Positions 8,114-15,822 of a DNA stretch of 64,000 nucleotides are shown piece after piece. The stretch is taken from positions 1 through 64,000 of the forward strand of contig NZ_LIVZ01000009.1 of assembly GCF_001905845.1 (NCBI RefSeq). The letters run 5' to 3'. How positions within the stretch are numbered: position 1 is the stretch's first letter; each line of letters opens with the position of its first letter. The position numbers were made by a program, and so were the translations under genes. The DNA comes from Streptomyces sp. TSRI0107 (GTDB taxonomy: Bacteria; Actinomycetota; Actinomycetes; Streptomycetales; Streptomycetaceae). The notes under the pieces were generated by a model. The model was not told the DNA's origin. It saw only the letters and a program-made list of their open reading frames with translations, and ran no database searches.

Positions 8114-8950
8114 ATCCAAGAGCCCGTTTCTCCCGAGCCCTTTTCCTCCGAGCCCGCATCCGAGCCCGAGGCCACCCGCCGTGACGCCGGGGTCGCCGAG
8201 AGCGCTCGGGCCAACCGGGGCTGGTGGGACCGCAACGCCGACGAGTACCAGACCGAGCACGGCACGTTCCTCGGCGACGACCGGTTCGTGTGGGGCCCGG
8301 AGGGCCTGGACGAGGTGGAGGCCGAGCTGCTGGGCCGGCCGGAGGAGCTGAAGGGCAAGGACGTCCTGGAGATCGGCGCCGGCGCGGCGCAGTGCGCGCG
8401 CTGGCTGGCCGGCCAGGGGGCCCGCCCGGTCGCCCTGGACCTCTCCCACCGCCAGCTCCAGCACGCCCTGCGGATCGGCGGATCGTTTCCGCTGGTGTGC
8501 GCCGACGCGAGCGCGCTGCCCTTCGCGGACGCCTCCTTCGACCTGGCGTGCTCGGCGTACGGCGCGCTGCCGTTCGTGGCGGACCCGCGGCTGGTGCTGC
8601 GGGAGGTGCGCCGGGTGCTGCGGCCGGGCGGTCGCTTCGTCTTCTCGGTGACCCATCCGATCCGGTGGGCCTTCCCGGACGAGCCGGGCCCGGAGGGGCT
8701 GTCGGTCTCCGCCTCCTACTTCGACCGCACGCCCTACGTCGAGCAGGACGACGAGGGCCGCGCGGTGTACGTGGAGCACCACAGGACGCTCGGCGACCGG
8801 GTCCGGGACGTCGTGGCCGCCGGTTTCCGGCTGGTGGACCTGGTGGAGCCGGAGTGGCCCGCGTGGAACACCGCCGAGTGGGGCGGCTGGTCGCCGCTGC
8901 GCGGCAGCCTGATCCCCGGTACGGCGATCTTCGTCTGCGAGCGGGACTGA
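8114..8950 (+). CDS. Class I SAM-dependent methyltransferase, apparently without a standard start codon
   Basis: The motif I sequence DVLEIGAGAAQCARWLAG and the later RVLRPGGRFVFSVTHP block mark a Rossmann methyltransferase; substrate unknown. The only ATG, GTG or TTG in frame is a GTG at 8288 (220 residues), but the coding sequence clearly begins earlier: codons from about 8165 encode RANRGWWDRNADEYQTEHG, the conserved N-terminal block of this family. An AGGGAG ribosome-binding site at 8102-8107 sits at good distance from an ATC codon at 8114 (another ATC at 8111). I therefore place the start there, about 278 residues, as inference. The stop is 3 bp before the hrpB GTG, so the two genes are probably co-translated. 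Confidence 0.75.
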   Translation: MQEPVSPEPFSSEPASEPEATRRDAGVAESARANRGWWDRNADEYQTEHGTFLGDDRFVWGPEGLDEVEAELLGRPEELKGKDVLEIGAGAAQCARWLAGQGARPVALDLSHRQLQHALRIGGSFPLVCADASALPFADASFDLACSAYGALPFVADPRLVLREVRRVLRPGGRFVFSVTHPIRWAFPDEPGPEGLSVSASYFDRTPYVEQDDEGRAVYVEHHRTLGDRVRDVVAAGFRLVDLVEPEWPAWNTAEWGGWSPLRGSLIPGTAIFVCERD

Positions 8951-8953
8951 GGC

Positions 8954-11524
8954 GTGATCCGGCACGACGCACTGGACGCCCTGCCCGTCCGCGATGCCCT
9001 GCCCGCGCTGCGGGACGCCCTGGAGGGGCCCGGTGCCGCCGTGCTGGTGGCGCCGCCCGGTACCGGCAAGACGACGCTGGTGCCGCTGGCGCTCGCGGGG
9101 CTGCTGGGTGAGGGGCCCGCGCGGCGGGTACTGGTCGCCGAGCCGCGGCGGATCGCCGCGCGGGCGGCGGCCCGGCGGATGGCGTGGCTGCTGGGCGAGA
9201 AGGCGGGCGGGACCGTCGGCTACACGGTGCGCGGCGAGCGGGTGGCCGGGCGGCACACGCGCGTGGAGGTCGTCACGACCGGTGTGCTGCTGCAGCGGCT
9301 GCAGCGGGACCAGGAGCTGACCGGGGTCGACGTGGTCGTGCTCGACGAGTGCCACGAGCGGCATCTGGACGCGGACACGGCGGCGGCCTTCCTGTGGGAC
9401 GTACGGGAGGCGCTGCGGCCGGAGCTGCGGCTGGTGGCCGCGTCGGCGACGACGGACGCCGAGGGGTGGGCGCGGCTGCTGGGCGGGGCGCCGGTGGTCG
9501 AGGCGCGGGGCGTCTCCCATCCGGTGGAGGTGGTCTGGGCGCCGCCGGCCCGTCCCGTACGGCCGCCGCACGGGATGCGGGTGGATCCGGCGCTGCTGAC
9601 GCATGTGGCGTCGGTGGTGCGGCGGGCGCTGGCCGAGCGGCCGGGGGACGTCCTGTGCTTCCTGCCCGGTGTCGGGGAGATCGCCCGGGTCGCCGGGCAG
9701 CTGGGGGATCTCGGGGACGTCGAGGTGCTCCAGGTCCACGGGCGGGCCCCGGCGGAGGTGCAGGACGCGGTGCTGGCGCCGGGGGCGCGCCGTCGGGTGG
9801 TGCTGGCGACGGCGGTCGCGGAGTCGTCGCTGACGGTCCCCGGGGTGCGGGTGGTCGTCGACGCGGGGCTGGCGCGGGAGCCGCGGGTGGACCACGCGCG
9901 CGGGCTGAGCGCGCTGACGACGGTACGGGCCTCGCAGGCGGCGGGGCGGCAGCGGGCCGGGCGTGCGGGGCGTGAGGCGCCGGGTGCGGTGTACCGCTGC
10001 TGGGCGGAGGCCGAGGACGCGCGTCTGCCGCGTTTCCCGGCTCCGGAGATCCAGGTGGCCGACCTGACGGCGTTCGCGCTCCAGGCCGCCTGCTGGGGCG
10101 ACCCGGAGGCGACCGGGCTGGCGCTCCTCGATCCGCCGCCGGGTGGCGCGATGGCGGCGGCGCGGCAGGTGCTGTCGGCGGTCGGCGCGGTGGACTCCGC
10201 CGGGCGGGCCACCGAGCGCGGCGTACGGCTCGCCCGCCTCGGTCTGCATCCCCGGCTGGGCCGTGCCCTGCTGGACGCCGCGCCGCTCGTGGGTGCCGAC
10301 CGGGCCGCCGAGGTCGTGGCGCTGCTCAGCGAGGAGCCGCCGCGTGAGTACGGTGACGATCTGGCCGGTGCCCTGCGGGCCGCCCGGCGCGGCGGTGACG
10401 GGTACGCGGCTCGGTGGCGCGCGGAGGTGCGGCGGCTGCGGGCCCTGGCCGGCGAGGCCGGCGGTTTCGACCGGGCGGCCGGGGCGGACGGCGCGAACGA
10501 TCGGACGAACACGGCTGGTGAGCGAAGTGCGGGCGGTCGGGCGGACACCGGAGAGGACCACCTCGTCGGGCTGGTCGCCGCCCTGGCCTACCCGGAGCGG
10601 ACGGCCCGCGTCGACGGTGGCTCCTATCTGATGGTGTCCGGGACGCGGGCCGAGGCCGGTGAGGGCACGGCGCTGCGGGGGGCGCGGTGGATCGCGGTCG
10701 CGGTGGCCGACCGGCCCGTCGGCCGGGGGCACGCGCGCGTGCGGCTCGCGGCGGTCGTCGACGAGGACGTCGCGCGGCGGGCGGCGGGGGCGCTGCTGGC
10801 GGAGGGCGACGAGATCCGCTGGGCGGACGGCGACGTCGTCGCCCGGCGCGTGGAGCGGCTGGGGGCGGTCGAGCTGGCCGTACGGCCCCTCGCCGAGCCC
10901 GCACCGGGTCTCGTGCGGGAGGCGTTGCTCGACGGCCTGCGGCGGGAGGGGTTCGGGCTGCTGCGGTGGTCGCGGGAGGCCGTCGTGCTGCGGCAGCGGC
11001 TCGCGTTCCTCCGGCTGCACCTCGGCGAGCCCTGGCCCGAGGTCTCCGACGAGGCGCTGCACGCGCGCGTGGCGGAGTGGCTGGAGCCGGAGCTGGGCCG
11101 GGCGCGGCGGCGGGCGGATCTGGCGCGGATCGACGCCGGGGAGTGTCTGGCGCGGCTGCTGCCGTGGGCGTCCGGCGACGCCGCGCGGTTCGACGAGCTG
11201 GCGCCGGAGCGGATCCCCGTGCCGAGCGGGTCGGCCGTACGGATCGACTACGCGGATCCGGAGCGGCCGGTGCTCGCCGTGAAGCTCCAGGAGATGTTCG
11301 GGCTGCAGGAGTCGCCCCGGGTGGCCGGTGTGCCGCTGCTGGTGCACCTTCTCTCCCCCGCCGGGCGGCCGGCGGCCGTCACCGCCGATCTCGCCTCGTT
11401 CTGGAAGGACGGCTACCGGGGTGTCCGCGCGGAGCTGCGCGGCCGGTATCCGAAGCATCCGTGGCCCGAGGATCCGGCGACGGCGGAGCCGACCCGGCAC
11501 ACCAACGCGCGGCTCAGGCGGTGA
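8954..11524 (+). CDS. hrpB: ATP-dependent RNA helicase HrpB
   Basis: Encodes 856 residues, a DEAH/RHA-type superfamily-2 helicase; the cellular role of bacterial HrpB is not well defined. Motif I is APPGTGKTT around residues 33-41, motif II is DECH, and motif III is SATTD. The C-terminal half contains the helicase-associated and HrpB-specific domains ending in FWKDGYRGVRAELRGRYPKHPWPEDP, a family hallmark. Start is the GTG at 8954, 3 bp after the methyltransferase stop. The 3' end overlaps the end of a decayed convergent gene by 11 bp. Confidence 0.93.
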   Translation: MIRHDALDALPVRDALPALRDALEGPGAAVLVAPPGTGKTTLVPLALAGLLGEGPARRVLVAEPRRIAARAAARRMAWLLGEKAGGTVGYTVRGERVAGRHTRVEVVTTGVLLQRLQRDQELTGVDVVVLDECHERHLDADTAAAFLWDVREALRPELRLVAASATTDAEGWARLLGGAPVVEARGVSHPVEVVWAPPARPVRPPHGMRVDPALLTHVASVVRRALAERPGDVLCFLPGVGEIARVAGQLGDLGDVEVLQVHGRAPAEVQDAVLAPGARRRVVLATAVAESSLTVPGVRVVVDAGLAREPRVDHARGLSALTTVRASQAAGRQRAGRAGREAPGAVYRCWAEAEDARLPRFPAPEIQVADLTAFALQAACWGDPEATGLALLDPPPGGAMAAARQVLSAVGAVDSAGRATERGVRLARLGLHPRLGRALLDAAPLVGADRAAEVVALLSEEPPREYGDDLAGALRAARRGGDGYAARWRAEVRRLRALAGEAGGFDRAAGADGANDRTNTAGERSAGGRADTGEDHLVGLVAALAYPERTARVDGGSYLMVSGTRAEAGEGTALRGARWIAVAVADRPVGRGHARVRLAAVVDEDVARRAAGALLAEGDEIRWADGDVVARRVERLGAVELAVRPLAEPAPGLVREALLDGLRREGFGLLRWSREAVVLRQRLAFLRLHLGEPWPEVSDEALHARVAEWLEPELGRARRRADLARIDAGECLARLLPWASGDAARFDELAPERIPVPSGSAVRIDYADPERPVLAVKLQEMFGLQESPRVAGVPLLVHLLSPAGRPAAVTADLASFWKDGYRGVRAELRGRYPKHPWPEDPATAEPTRHTNARLRR

Positions 11525-11946
11525 GCGGGGCGGGTTCGGTGGTCCGCGCGGGGGGCGGGCCGCCGGGCCGGCGGCCGCGGGCCTCCAGGAGGAGGGCGCA
11601 GGCCAGCAGGAGGGCGCCGACGATCAGCAGGCCCCAGGGAAGGTAGGACGTCATCAGCAGGACGAGGACGCGGTTGGCGCGGACGAGGTCCACGGTGTCC
11701 CGGATGTAGGCCTCGCGCATCTTCACGTGCCCGGCGAAGGCCGTCACCTTGTCGCGTCCGCCGAGCAGGGTGCCGCCCCGCAGTTCCTCCCGGTGGATCT
11801 CCTCGCCGTAGACGGGGGCGCCGGTGAGCGGTTCGACCCAGAACCTGCGGACCGTGGTGTACCAGCGGGTGGTGCCGGTCCCGGCGGCGGACTCGGGGGT
11901 GACGCCCTCCACCGGCATGGTCTTGGGGAACGGCCTTGCGGCGCAT
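11514..11946 (-). pseudogene. DUF3068 (PorA-like) membrane protein, internally deleted and frameshifted
   Basis: Positions 11514-11918 encode about 134 residues that look like the C-terminal third of a DUF3068 protein: GTTRWYTTVRRFWVEPLTG, then a single transmembrane helix near the end. Family members are about 300 residues or more, with an N-terminal membrane anchor beginning MRRKA. Immediately upstream, in a different frame, a strong GGGAGGGAGG site precedes an ATG at 11946 reading MRRKAVP. The original start and the original end are therefore both present, but about 200 codons between them are gone and the frames no longer match. A short protein could still be made from the ATG at 11918. 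Confidence 0.6.
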
Positions 11947-11965
11947 CTCGGCCTCCCTCCCGGGG

Positions 11966-12100
11966 TCACGGGTGTGCGGGCACGGTCGTCAGCAGCGGGT
12001 TCGGGGAGGTCTCGCCGTCCGGTGTGCCGAGCGCGGTGAGGGTGAGGACGAGGGCGAACGCGAGGGCGAGACCGGTCGCGGCGGCGATCAGGGCGCGCAT
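11966..12100 (-). CDS. 44-residue membrane peptide (SPW_0924-like)
   Basis: A short gene running from the ATG at 12100 to a TGA at 11966. The product is MRALIAAATGLALAFALVL followed by a short polar tail ending TTVPAHP, that is, one N-terminal hydrophobic segment of about 22 residues. A GGGAGG ribosome-binding site lies 5 nt upstream of the ATG. I recall very similar peptides annotated in Streptomyces as the SPW_0924 family; function unknown. It ends 20 bp before the start of the decayed DUF3068 gene, so the two probably formed an operon. Confidence 0.6.
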   Translation of the reverse strand: MRALIAAATGLALAFALVLTLTALGTPDGETSPNPLLTTVPAHP

Positions 12101-12190
12101 GCGGGCCTCCCGGCTCCGGAAGCTGATACATCGTCAGATCGGGGCACCGTAGCAACGCCGGGGTGAGATGAGAACACGTCGCACGCATGA

Positions 12191-12228
12191 CGAGGGCGCC
12201 CGTCCGCCGCAGCGGAGGGGCGCCCTCG
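12191..12228 (-). terminator. Terminator of the lytic transglycosylase gene
   Basis: A 10-bp perfect outer stem (12191-12200 with 12219-12228) encloses a second 5-bp stem (12203-12207 with 12212-12216). It begins 16 bp beyond the transglycosylase stop. Confidence 0.75.
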
Positions 12229-12244
12229 GGTGTGCCGGGTGCGG

Positions 12245-13993
12245 TTACGCGCCGGCCGGGGCCGACTCGCTCGCCGACGGGCTGGGCGACGCCTCGGGTG
12301 CCGTCACCGTCAGCTCCACGGTCAGCGTGGCGCCGCCCGTGGTGGTGATGCGCAGCAGGAACGTGCCGGTGGCGTCGTCCGCGTACAGCTTCGGCAGCGT
12401 CAGCAGGCCGTCCTCGTCGGTCTTCAGGTCCTTCAGGGTGCGTACGGGCTTGCCGTCCGCGTCCTTGAAGTAGGGGCCCTTGTCGTTGGCCGTCGGGTCG
12501 TCCGCCGACTTGACGAGGGTCGCGGTGGCCGCGACACCGTCCGCGACGTCGCCCTTGTACGTCGCCTTCACCTGGACCTGGTCGGCGAACTCGCCGCCCG
12601 CGACGCAGGTGAGCGCGGTGTCGCCGGTGCGGGCGAGGGTGTCGGCGGCCCGCGCGGTGACGGTGGCGGTGTAGCCGACACCGCTGATCGAACGGCCCAC
12701 GACGTTGGCGCGCACGGTGAACGCGCCGGTCTTCTCCCCCGCCTGGAGGGCGGGCGCGACGGCCACGCCGGCGCTGCTGGTGACGACGGTGGCGACCTTC
12801 TCCCCGCCGGGGAAGGTGGCGTCCGTGGTGCCGACGATGGTGAAGCGGACCCGCACCTTGCCGACGCCCTCGCCGGACTCGGTCTCCGCGCGGGTGCTGA
12901 TCCGCTCGGCGAACGTGTCGCCCGCCATGGCGGTCAGCTTCCCGGTGCCCGCGTCCTCCAGATGGTGCACGGTGTCGGTCGGGGTCGGCGGGGTCGTGGC
13001 CGGCGGCGGGGTGGCCGGCGGGGTCGTGCCGGGCGGGGTGGTCGGCGGGGCCGGGGTCTGGGAGCCGCCGCCCGGGGCGGGCGGGGTGGGCTTCGGCTTG
13101 TGCGTGGGCGGCTTCGAGGTCGCGGGCGGCGTCGGCGACGGGCTCGCCCCCACGGTGTCGTCGCTGCGGTCGGCAGGCAGCTGGCCGGTGCCGTCCGGGA
13201 CCTCGTGGGTGCCCTTGCGGTAGTACTCCAGCCACGACAGGACCGTGTTCAGGTAGTCCGTCGAGTTGTTGTAGCTGAGGATCGCGCTGCGCAGATCGGC
13301 GTCGGTGGACAGGTCCCAGCCGAAGCGGCACAGGTAGTGGCCGGCCGCGAGGGCGGCGTCGTAGACGTTGTTGGGGTCCTTCTTGCCGTCGCCGTTGCCG
13401 TCGCGGCCCGCCCACTCCCAGGTGGACGGGATGAACTGCATCGGGCCGACGGCACGGTCGTAGGAGGCGTCCCCGTCGTAGGCGCCGTCGTCGGTGTCGC
13501 TGATGTTGGCGAAGCCGACGCCGTTGAGCTGGGGGCCGAGGATCGGGCTGATCGTGGTGCCGTCGGTGGTCACCCGGCCGCCGCGGGCCTGACCGGACTC
13601 CACCTTGCCGATGGCGGCGAGGAGTTGCCACGGCAGGTTGCAGCCGGGCTTGCTCTCGCGCAGCTCGGCCTCGGCCTTCTTGTAGGCGTCGAGGACGGTG
13701 GCGGGTATGCCCGCCGCGGTCTCGCCGGTGACGCCCGGGGTGGCGGTGGCGCCGCTGGAGGGCGAGGGTTTCGGGCTGTTCAGCGGCGGCAGGTCCGTGT
13801 AGTACGGCGAGTTGCCGGTCGCGCTGTCGTCGGCGGGCGCGTCGGGCGAGGGCGTGCCGGAGGTGGTCGGTCTGCCGGCGCCGTCGGTCGTCAGATCGGG
13901 AGCCTGGGACGCGGCCAGGGCCGCGACCGCGGCCGCGGCCACGGCGGTGTTCGCCGCCCCCTTGCGCAGCCTCGTGCCGAAATGCGCCGCCAT
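12245..13993 (-). CDS. Secreted lytic murein transglycosylase with proline-rich linker and Ig-like repeats
   Basis: Encodes 582 residues. The N-terminus has a signal-like hydrophobic stretch (residues 13-28). An SLT/MltB-type catalytic domain spans about residues 95-265: catalytic Glu132 in GKVESG, then RAVGPMQFIPSTWEWAGRDG, the hallmark of this family, which cleaves peptidoglycan glycan strands to anhydro-muropeptides. A Pro/Thr linker (about 275-350) joins two immunoglobulin-like repeats (about 355-560), each beginning AGDTF or AGGEF, probably for wall attachment. The ATG at 13993 follows a GGGAGGGG ribosome-binding site. A terminator hairpin follows the gene. Confidence 0.9.
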   Translation of the reverse strand: MAAHFGTRLRKGAANTAVAAAAVAALAASQAPDLTTDGAGRPTTSGTPSPDAPADDSATGNSPYYTDLPPLNSPKPSPSSGATATPGVTGETAAGIPATVLDAYKKAEAELRESKPGCNLPWQLLAAIGKVESGQARGGRVTTDGTTISPILGPQLNGVGFANISDTDDGAYDGDASYDRAVGPMQFIPSTWEWAGRDGNGDGKKDPNNVYDAALAAGHYLCRFGWDLSTDADLRSAILSYNNSTDYLNTVLSWLEYYRKGTHEVPDGTGQLPADRSDDTVGASPSPTPPATSKPPTHKPKPTPPAPGGGSQTPAPPTTPPGTTPPATPPPATTPPTPTDTVHHLEDAGTGKLTAMAGDTFAERISTRAETESGEGVGKVRVRFTIVGTTDATFPGGEKVATVVTSSAGVAVAPALQAGEKTGAFTVRANVVGRSISGVGYTATVTARAADTLARTGDTALTCVAGGEFADQVQVKATYKGDVADGVAATATLVKSADDPTANDKGPYFKDADGKPVRTLKDLKTDEDGLLTLPKLYADDATGTFLLRITTTGGATLTVELTVTAPEASPSPSASESAPAGA

Positions 13994-14253
13994 GAAGTGA
14001 ACCCCTCCCAGCGGGCGTCCCAGCGCCCGCGTCTGCCTGTCCTGTTGGCGTTGATCCGCTTTTGTGATTTTGTTGGCCGGCTCGACGCGCTCCCCGCACG
14101 CCAACCCTGGCGACCCTACGACAACTTGGTACGCACGGGCACCCGTCGGTGCCCGTTTTCCCCTACTTGGCACGCGACAGTCACACACGCGGTTCCCGAG
14201 GGCGCGGACACCCGGCGCATACTGGGCGTCAACGTTCTTCGCGGGGGGTTCCG

Positions 14254-15114
14254 TTGCCGTTCACACTCAGCCACGCGGCAGCCGTACTGCCCGCCGTACG
14301 CACCGACGGAACCGGCCGGTGGCGCCTGCTGCCGGCCGTGCTGGTCGCGGGGTCGTTCGCGCCGGACATGACGTACTACGCGGCGAGCGCCCTGCCCGAG
14401 GCGATGGAGTTCGGCGACGTCACCCACTCCTTCCCCGGGGTGTTCACGGTCGATGTGGCGGTGGCCTGGCTTCTGGTGGGGCTGTGGCTGCTGATCCGGG
14501 AACCGCTGGTGGCACTGCTTCCGCGCACGGGGCAGCACCGCGTGGCGTCACTGCTGCGGTGCGGGGCGCCCCGCGCGCGCGTGCGGGCCGATCTGGTGCT
14601 GCGCTGGTACGCCTCCGCGTCGCTCGGGGCGCTGACCCATGTCGTGTGGGACGCGTTCACCCACTTGGACCGGTGGGGCATGCGGCTCTTCCCGGTGCTC
14701 GGTGAGGAGATCGCGGGTTCGCCGCTCTACTGGTACCTGCAGTACGGCGGTTCGGCGGTGGCGGCGGCCGTGATCGCCGTGTTCGCCGCCCGGGCGCTCC
14801 GGCGTGCCCCCGCCGCGCAGCCGTCGGGCGTGCCGGTGCTGTCGTCGCGGGACCGGTGGTGGGCGGCGGCCCTGATCGGCGGTTGCGCCGGGGTCGCGGC
14901 GGCGCGGCGGGTGATGCGGTGGTGGGACCGCTGGGGTGCCATGGCCGAGCCCTGGGAGCTGATCCCCACGCTGTGCTTCGGCGCGGGCGCCGGGCTCGTG
15001 GTCGGCGTGCTGCTGTACGCCGTGGGTGTCAGGGTGTGGCGCCCGGTCCCGGTGCCGGACGGTACGGGCACGGGCGGCGCGGACCGGCCCCGGAGCCGTT
15101 CGGCGGCTCGCTGA
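14254..15114 (+). CDS. DUF4184 family membrane protein
   Basis: Encodes 286 residues from a TTG start at 14254, preceded by a GGGGGG stretch about 5 nt upstream. The N-terminus LPFTLSHAAAVLP and the later ASLGALTHVVWDAFTH are typical of DUF4184, a polytopic inner-membrane family related to DUF457/YdjM-type metal-dependent hydrolases. The conserved His and Asp residues (SHAA, APDMTYY, THVVWDAFTH) suggest metal binding. Five or six hydrophobic segments are visible. Function unknown. The last 86 bp overlap a convergent hypothetical gene. Confidence 0.85.
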   Translation: MPFTLSHAAAVLPAVRTDGTGRWRLLPAVLVAGSFAPDMTYYAASALPEAMEFGDVTHSFPGVFTVDVAVAWLLVGLWLLIREPLVALLPRTGQHRVASLLRCGAPRARVRADLVLRWYASASLGALTHVVWDAFTHLDRWGMRLFPVLGEEIAGSPLYWYLQYGGSAVAAAVIAVFAARALRRAPAAQPSGVPVLSSRDRWWAAALIGGCAGVAAARRVMRWWDRWGAMAEPWELIPTLCFGAGAGLVVGVLLYAVGVRVWRPVPVPDGTGTGGADRPRSRSAAR

Positions 15115-15430
15115 GCGCGGGGACCGTCGCGGTGAAGACGGTCACGGTGTACGCCGGCCGGGGTCGTGACAGCAGACGTGACATCAGGGCCAGGAACAGG
15201 GCCAGATAGCCGCGGACCAGATCGGCCCGCAGCCGCCGGGCCCCGGTGGCGTCACGCAGGCGTACGGCGGACGGCACGCGTCGGCCGATCCGGCGCCGGA
15301 GGTCCGTCGCGGTGTGCCGCAGGACCGTCGCCGGGCCGGCGACACGGGCGGTGCTTGCGCCGGCCGAGAAGGCCGGGGCCGGCCGGAGCGGGGTCGCCGT
15401 CCGGCGGAGGCTGAGCATGCGTATACCCAT
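15029..15430 (-). CDS. Hypothetical protein
   Basis: Encodes 133 residues from the ATG at 15430. It contains TVLRHTATDLRRRIG, a leucine-rich helix (LVRGYLALFLALMSRL) and TVTVFTATVPAL, a pattern I recall from a small Streptomyces-conserved hypothetical family. No domain recognised and no clear ribosome-binding site. It overlaps the 3' end of the DUF4184 gene on the other strand by 86 bp. The last 30 residues could be accidental coding; the start region is better supported than the end. Confidence 0.45.
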   Translation of the reverse strand: MGIRMLSLRRTATPLRPAPAFSAGASTARVAGPATVLRHTATDLRRRIGRRVPSAVRLRDATGARRLRADLVRGYLALFLALMSRLLSRPRPAYTVTVFTATVPALSEPPNGSGAGPRRPCPYRPAPGPGATP

Positions 15431-15632
15431 GGCGGCATCTTGACGGCAGCGGTGGGTGGGGGGCGTTTTCACGGGGGCCACGCGGGTGAAGGTGCCCTCC
15501 GGGGTCAGCCGGGTCTTCCCTGAGCGTCTGCCGGGTTGCTTGTCGTCCGCGGGTGCGGGTCGGCTGTGGCTGGTCGCCCGGTTCCCCGCGCCCCTTGGCG
15601 GCACAGCCGTCCCGCCCCCGGAAACACCCCTG

Positions 15633-15822
15633 CTAGGCCCTGTCGTTTGGATCACCCCGGCGTCGCGGGGTCTGGCACGCCCATCTGCCGCGTTGTCGTC
15701 GGTCCCCGACGCTCCGCGTCGACTCCCTCCTCCGCCTTGCAGCTGCACGCACCAGACCCCGCTCGACTCGGCCAAGACGCACCGTCCCTCACAGCCGGCC
15801 TGATCCAAACGACAGGGCCTAG
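15633..15822. mobile_element. MITE 1 (non-autonomous, 22-bp inverted ends including CTAG)
   Basis: Positions 15633-15654 and 15801-15822 are perfect 22-bp inverted repeats (CTAGGCCCTGTCGTTTGGAT...). Inside are about 145 bp with no gene. The outermost CTAG on each side fits a 4-bp target duplication of the YTAR type used by IS5-group elements, giving a 182-bp core; this family assignment is inference. The right-hand CTAG contains the polA TAG stop codon. Internal blocks are shared with the second MITE at 37172-37380. Confidence 0.85.

Noticed and set aside
7907..11500. Open frame of almost 1200 codons on the minus strand opposite the methyltransferase and hrpB
   Set aside because: It lies antisense to genes with clear motifs, its protein is Arg/Pro/Gly/His-rich without any domain, and long antisense frames are expected at this GC content.
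13994..14253. Possible c-di-AMP (ydaO-type) riboswitch upstream of the lytic transglycosylase
   Set aside because: Such riboswitches precede cell-wall hydrolase genes in Streptomyces, but I could not match the conserved elements in this 260-bp stretch; only a small GGGCACC hairpin is visible.
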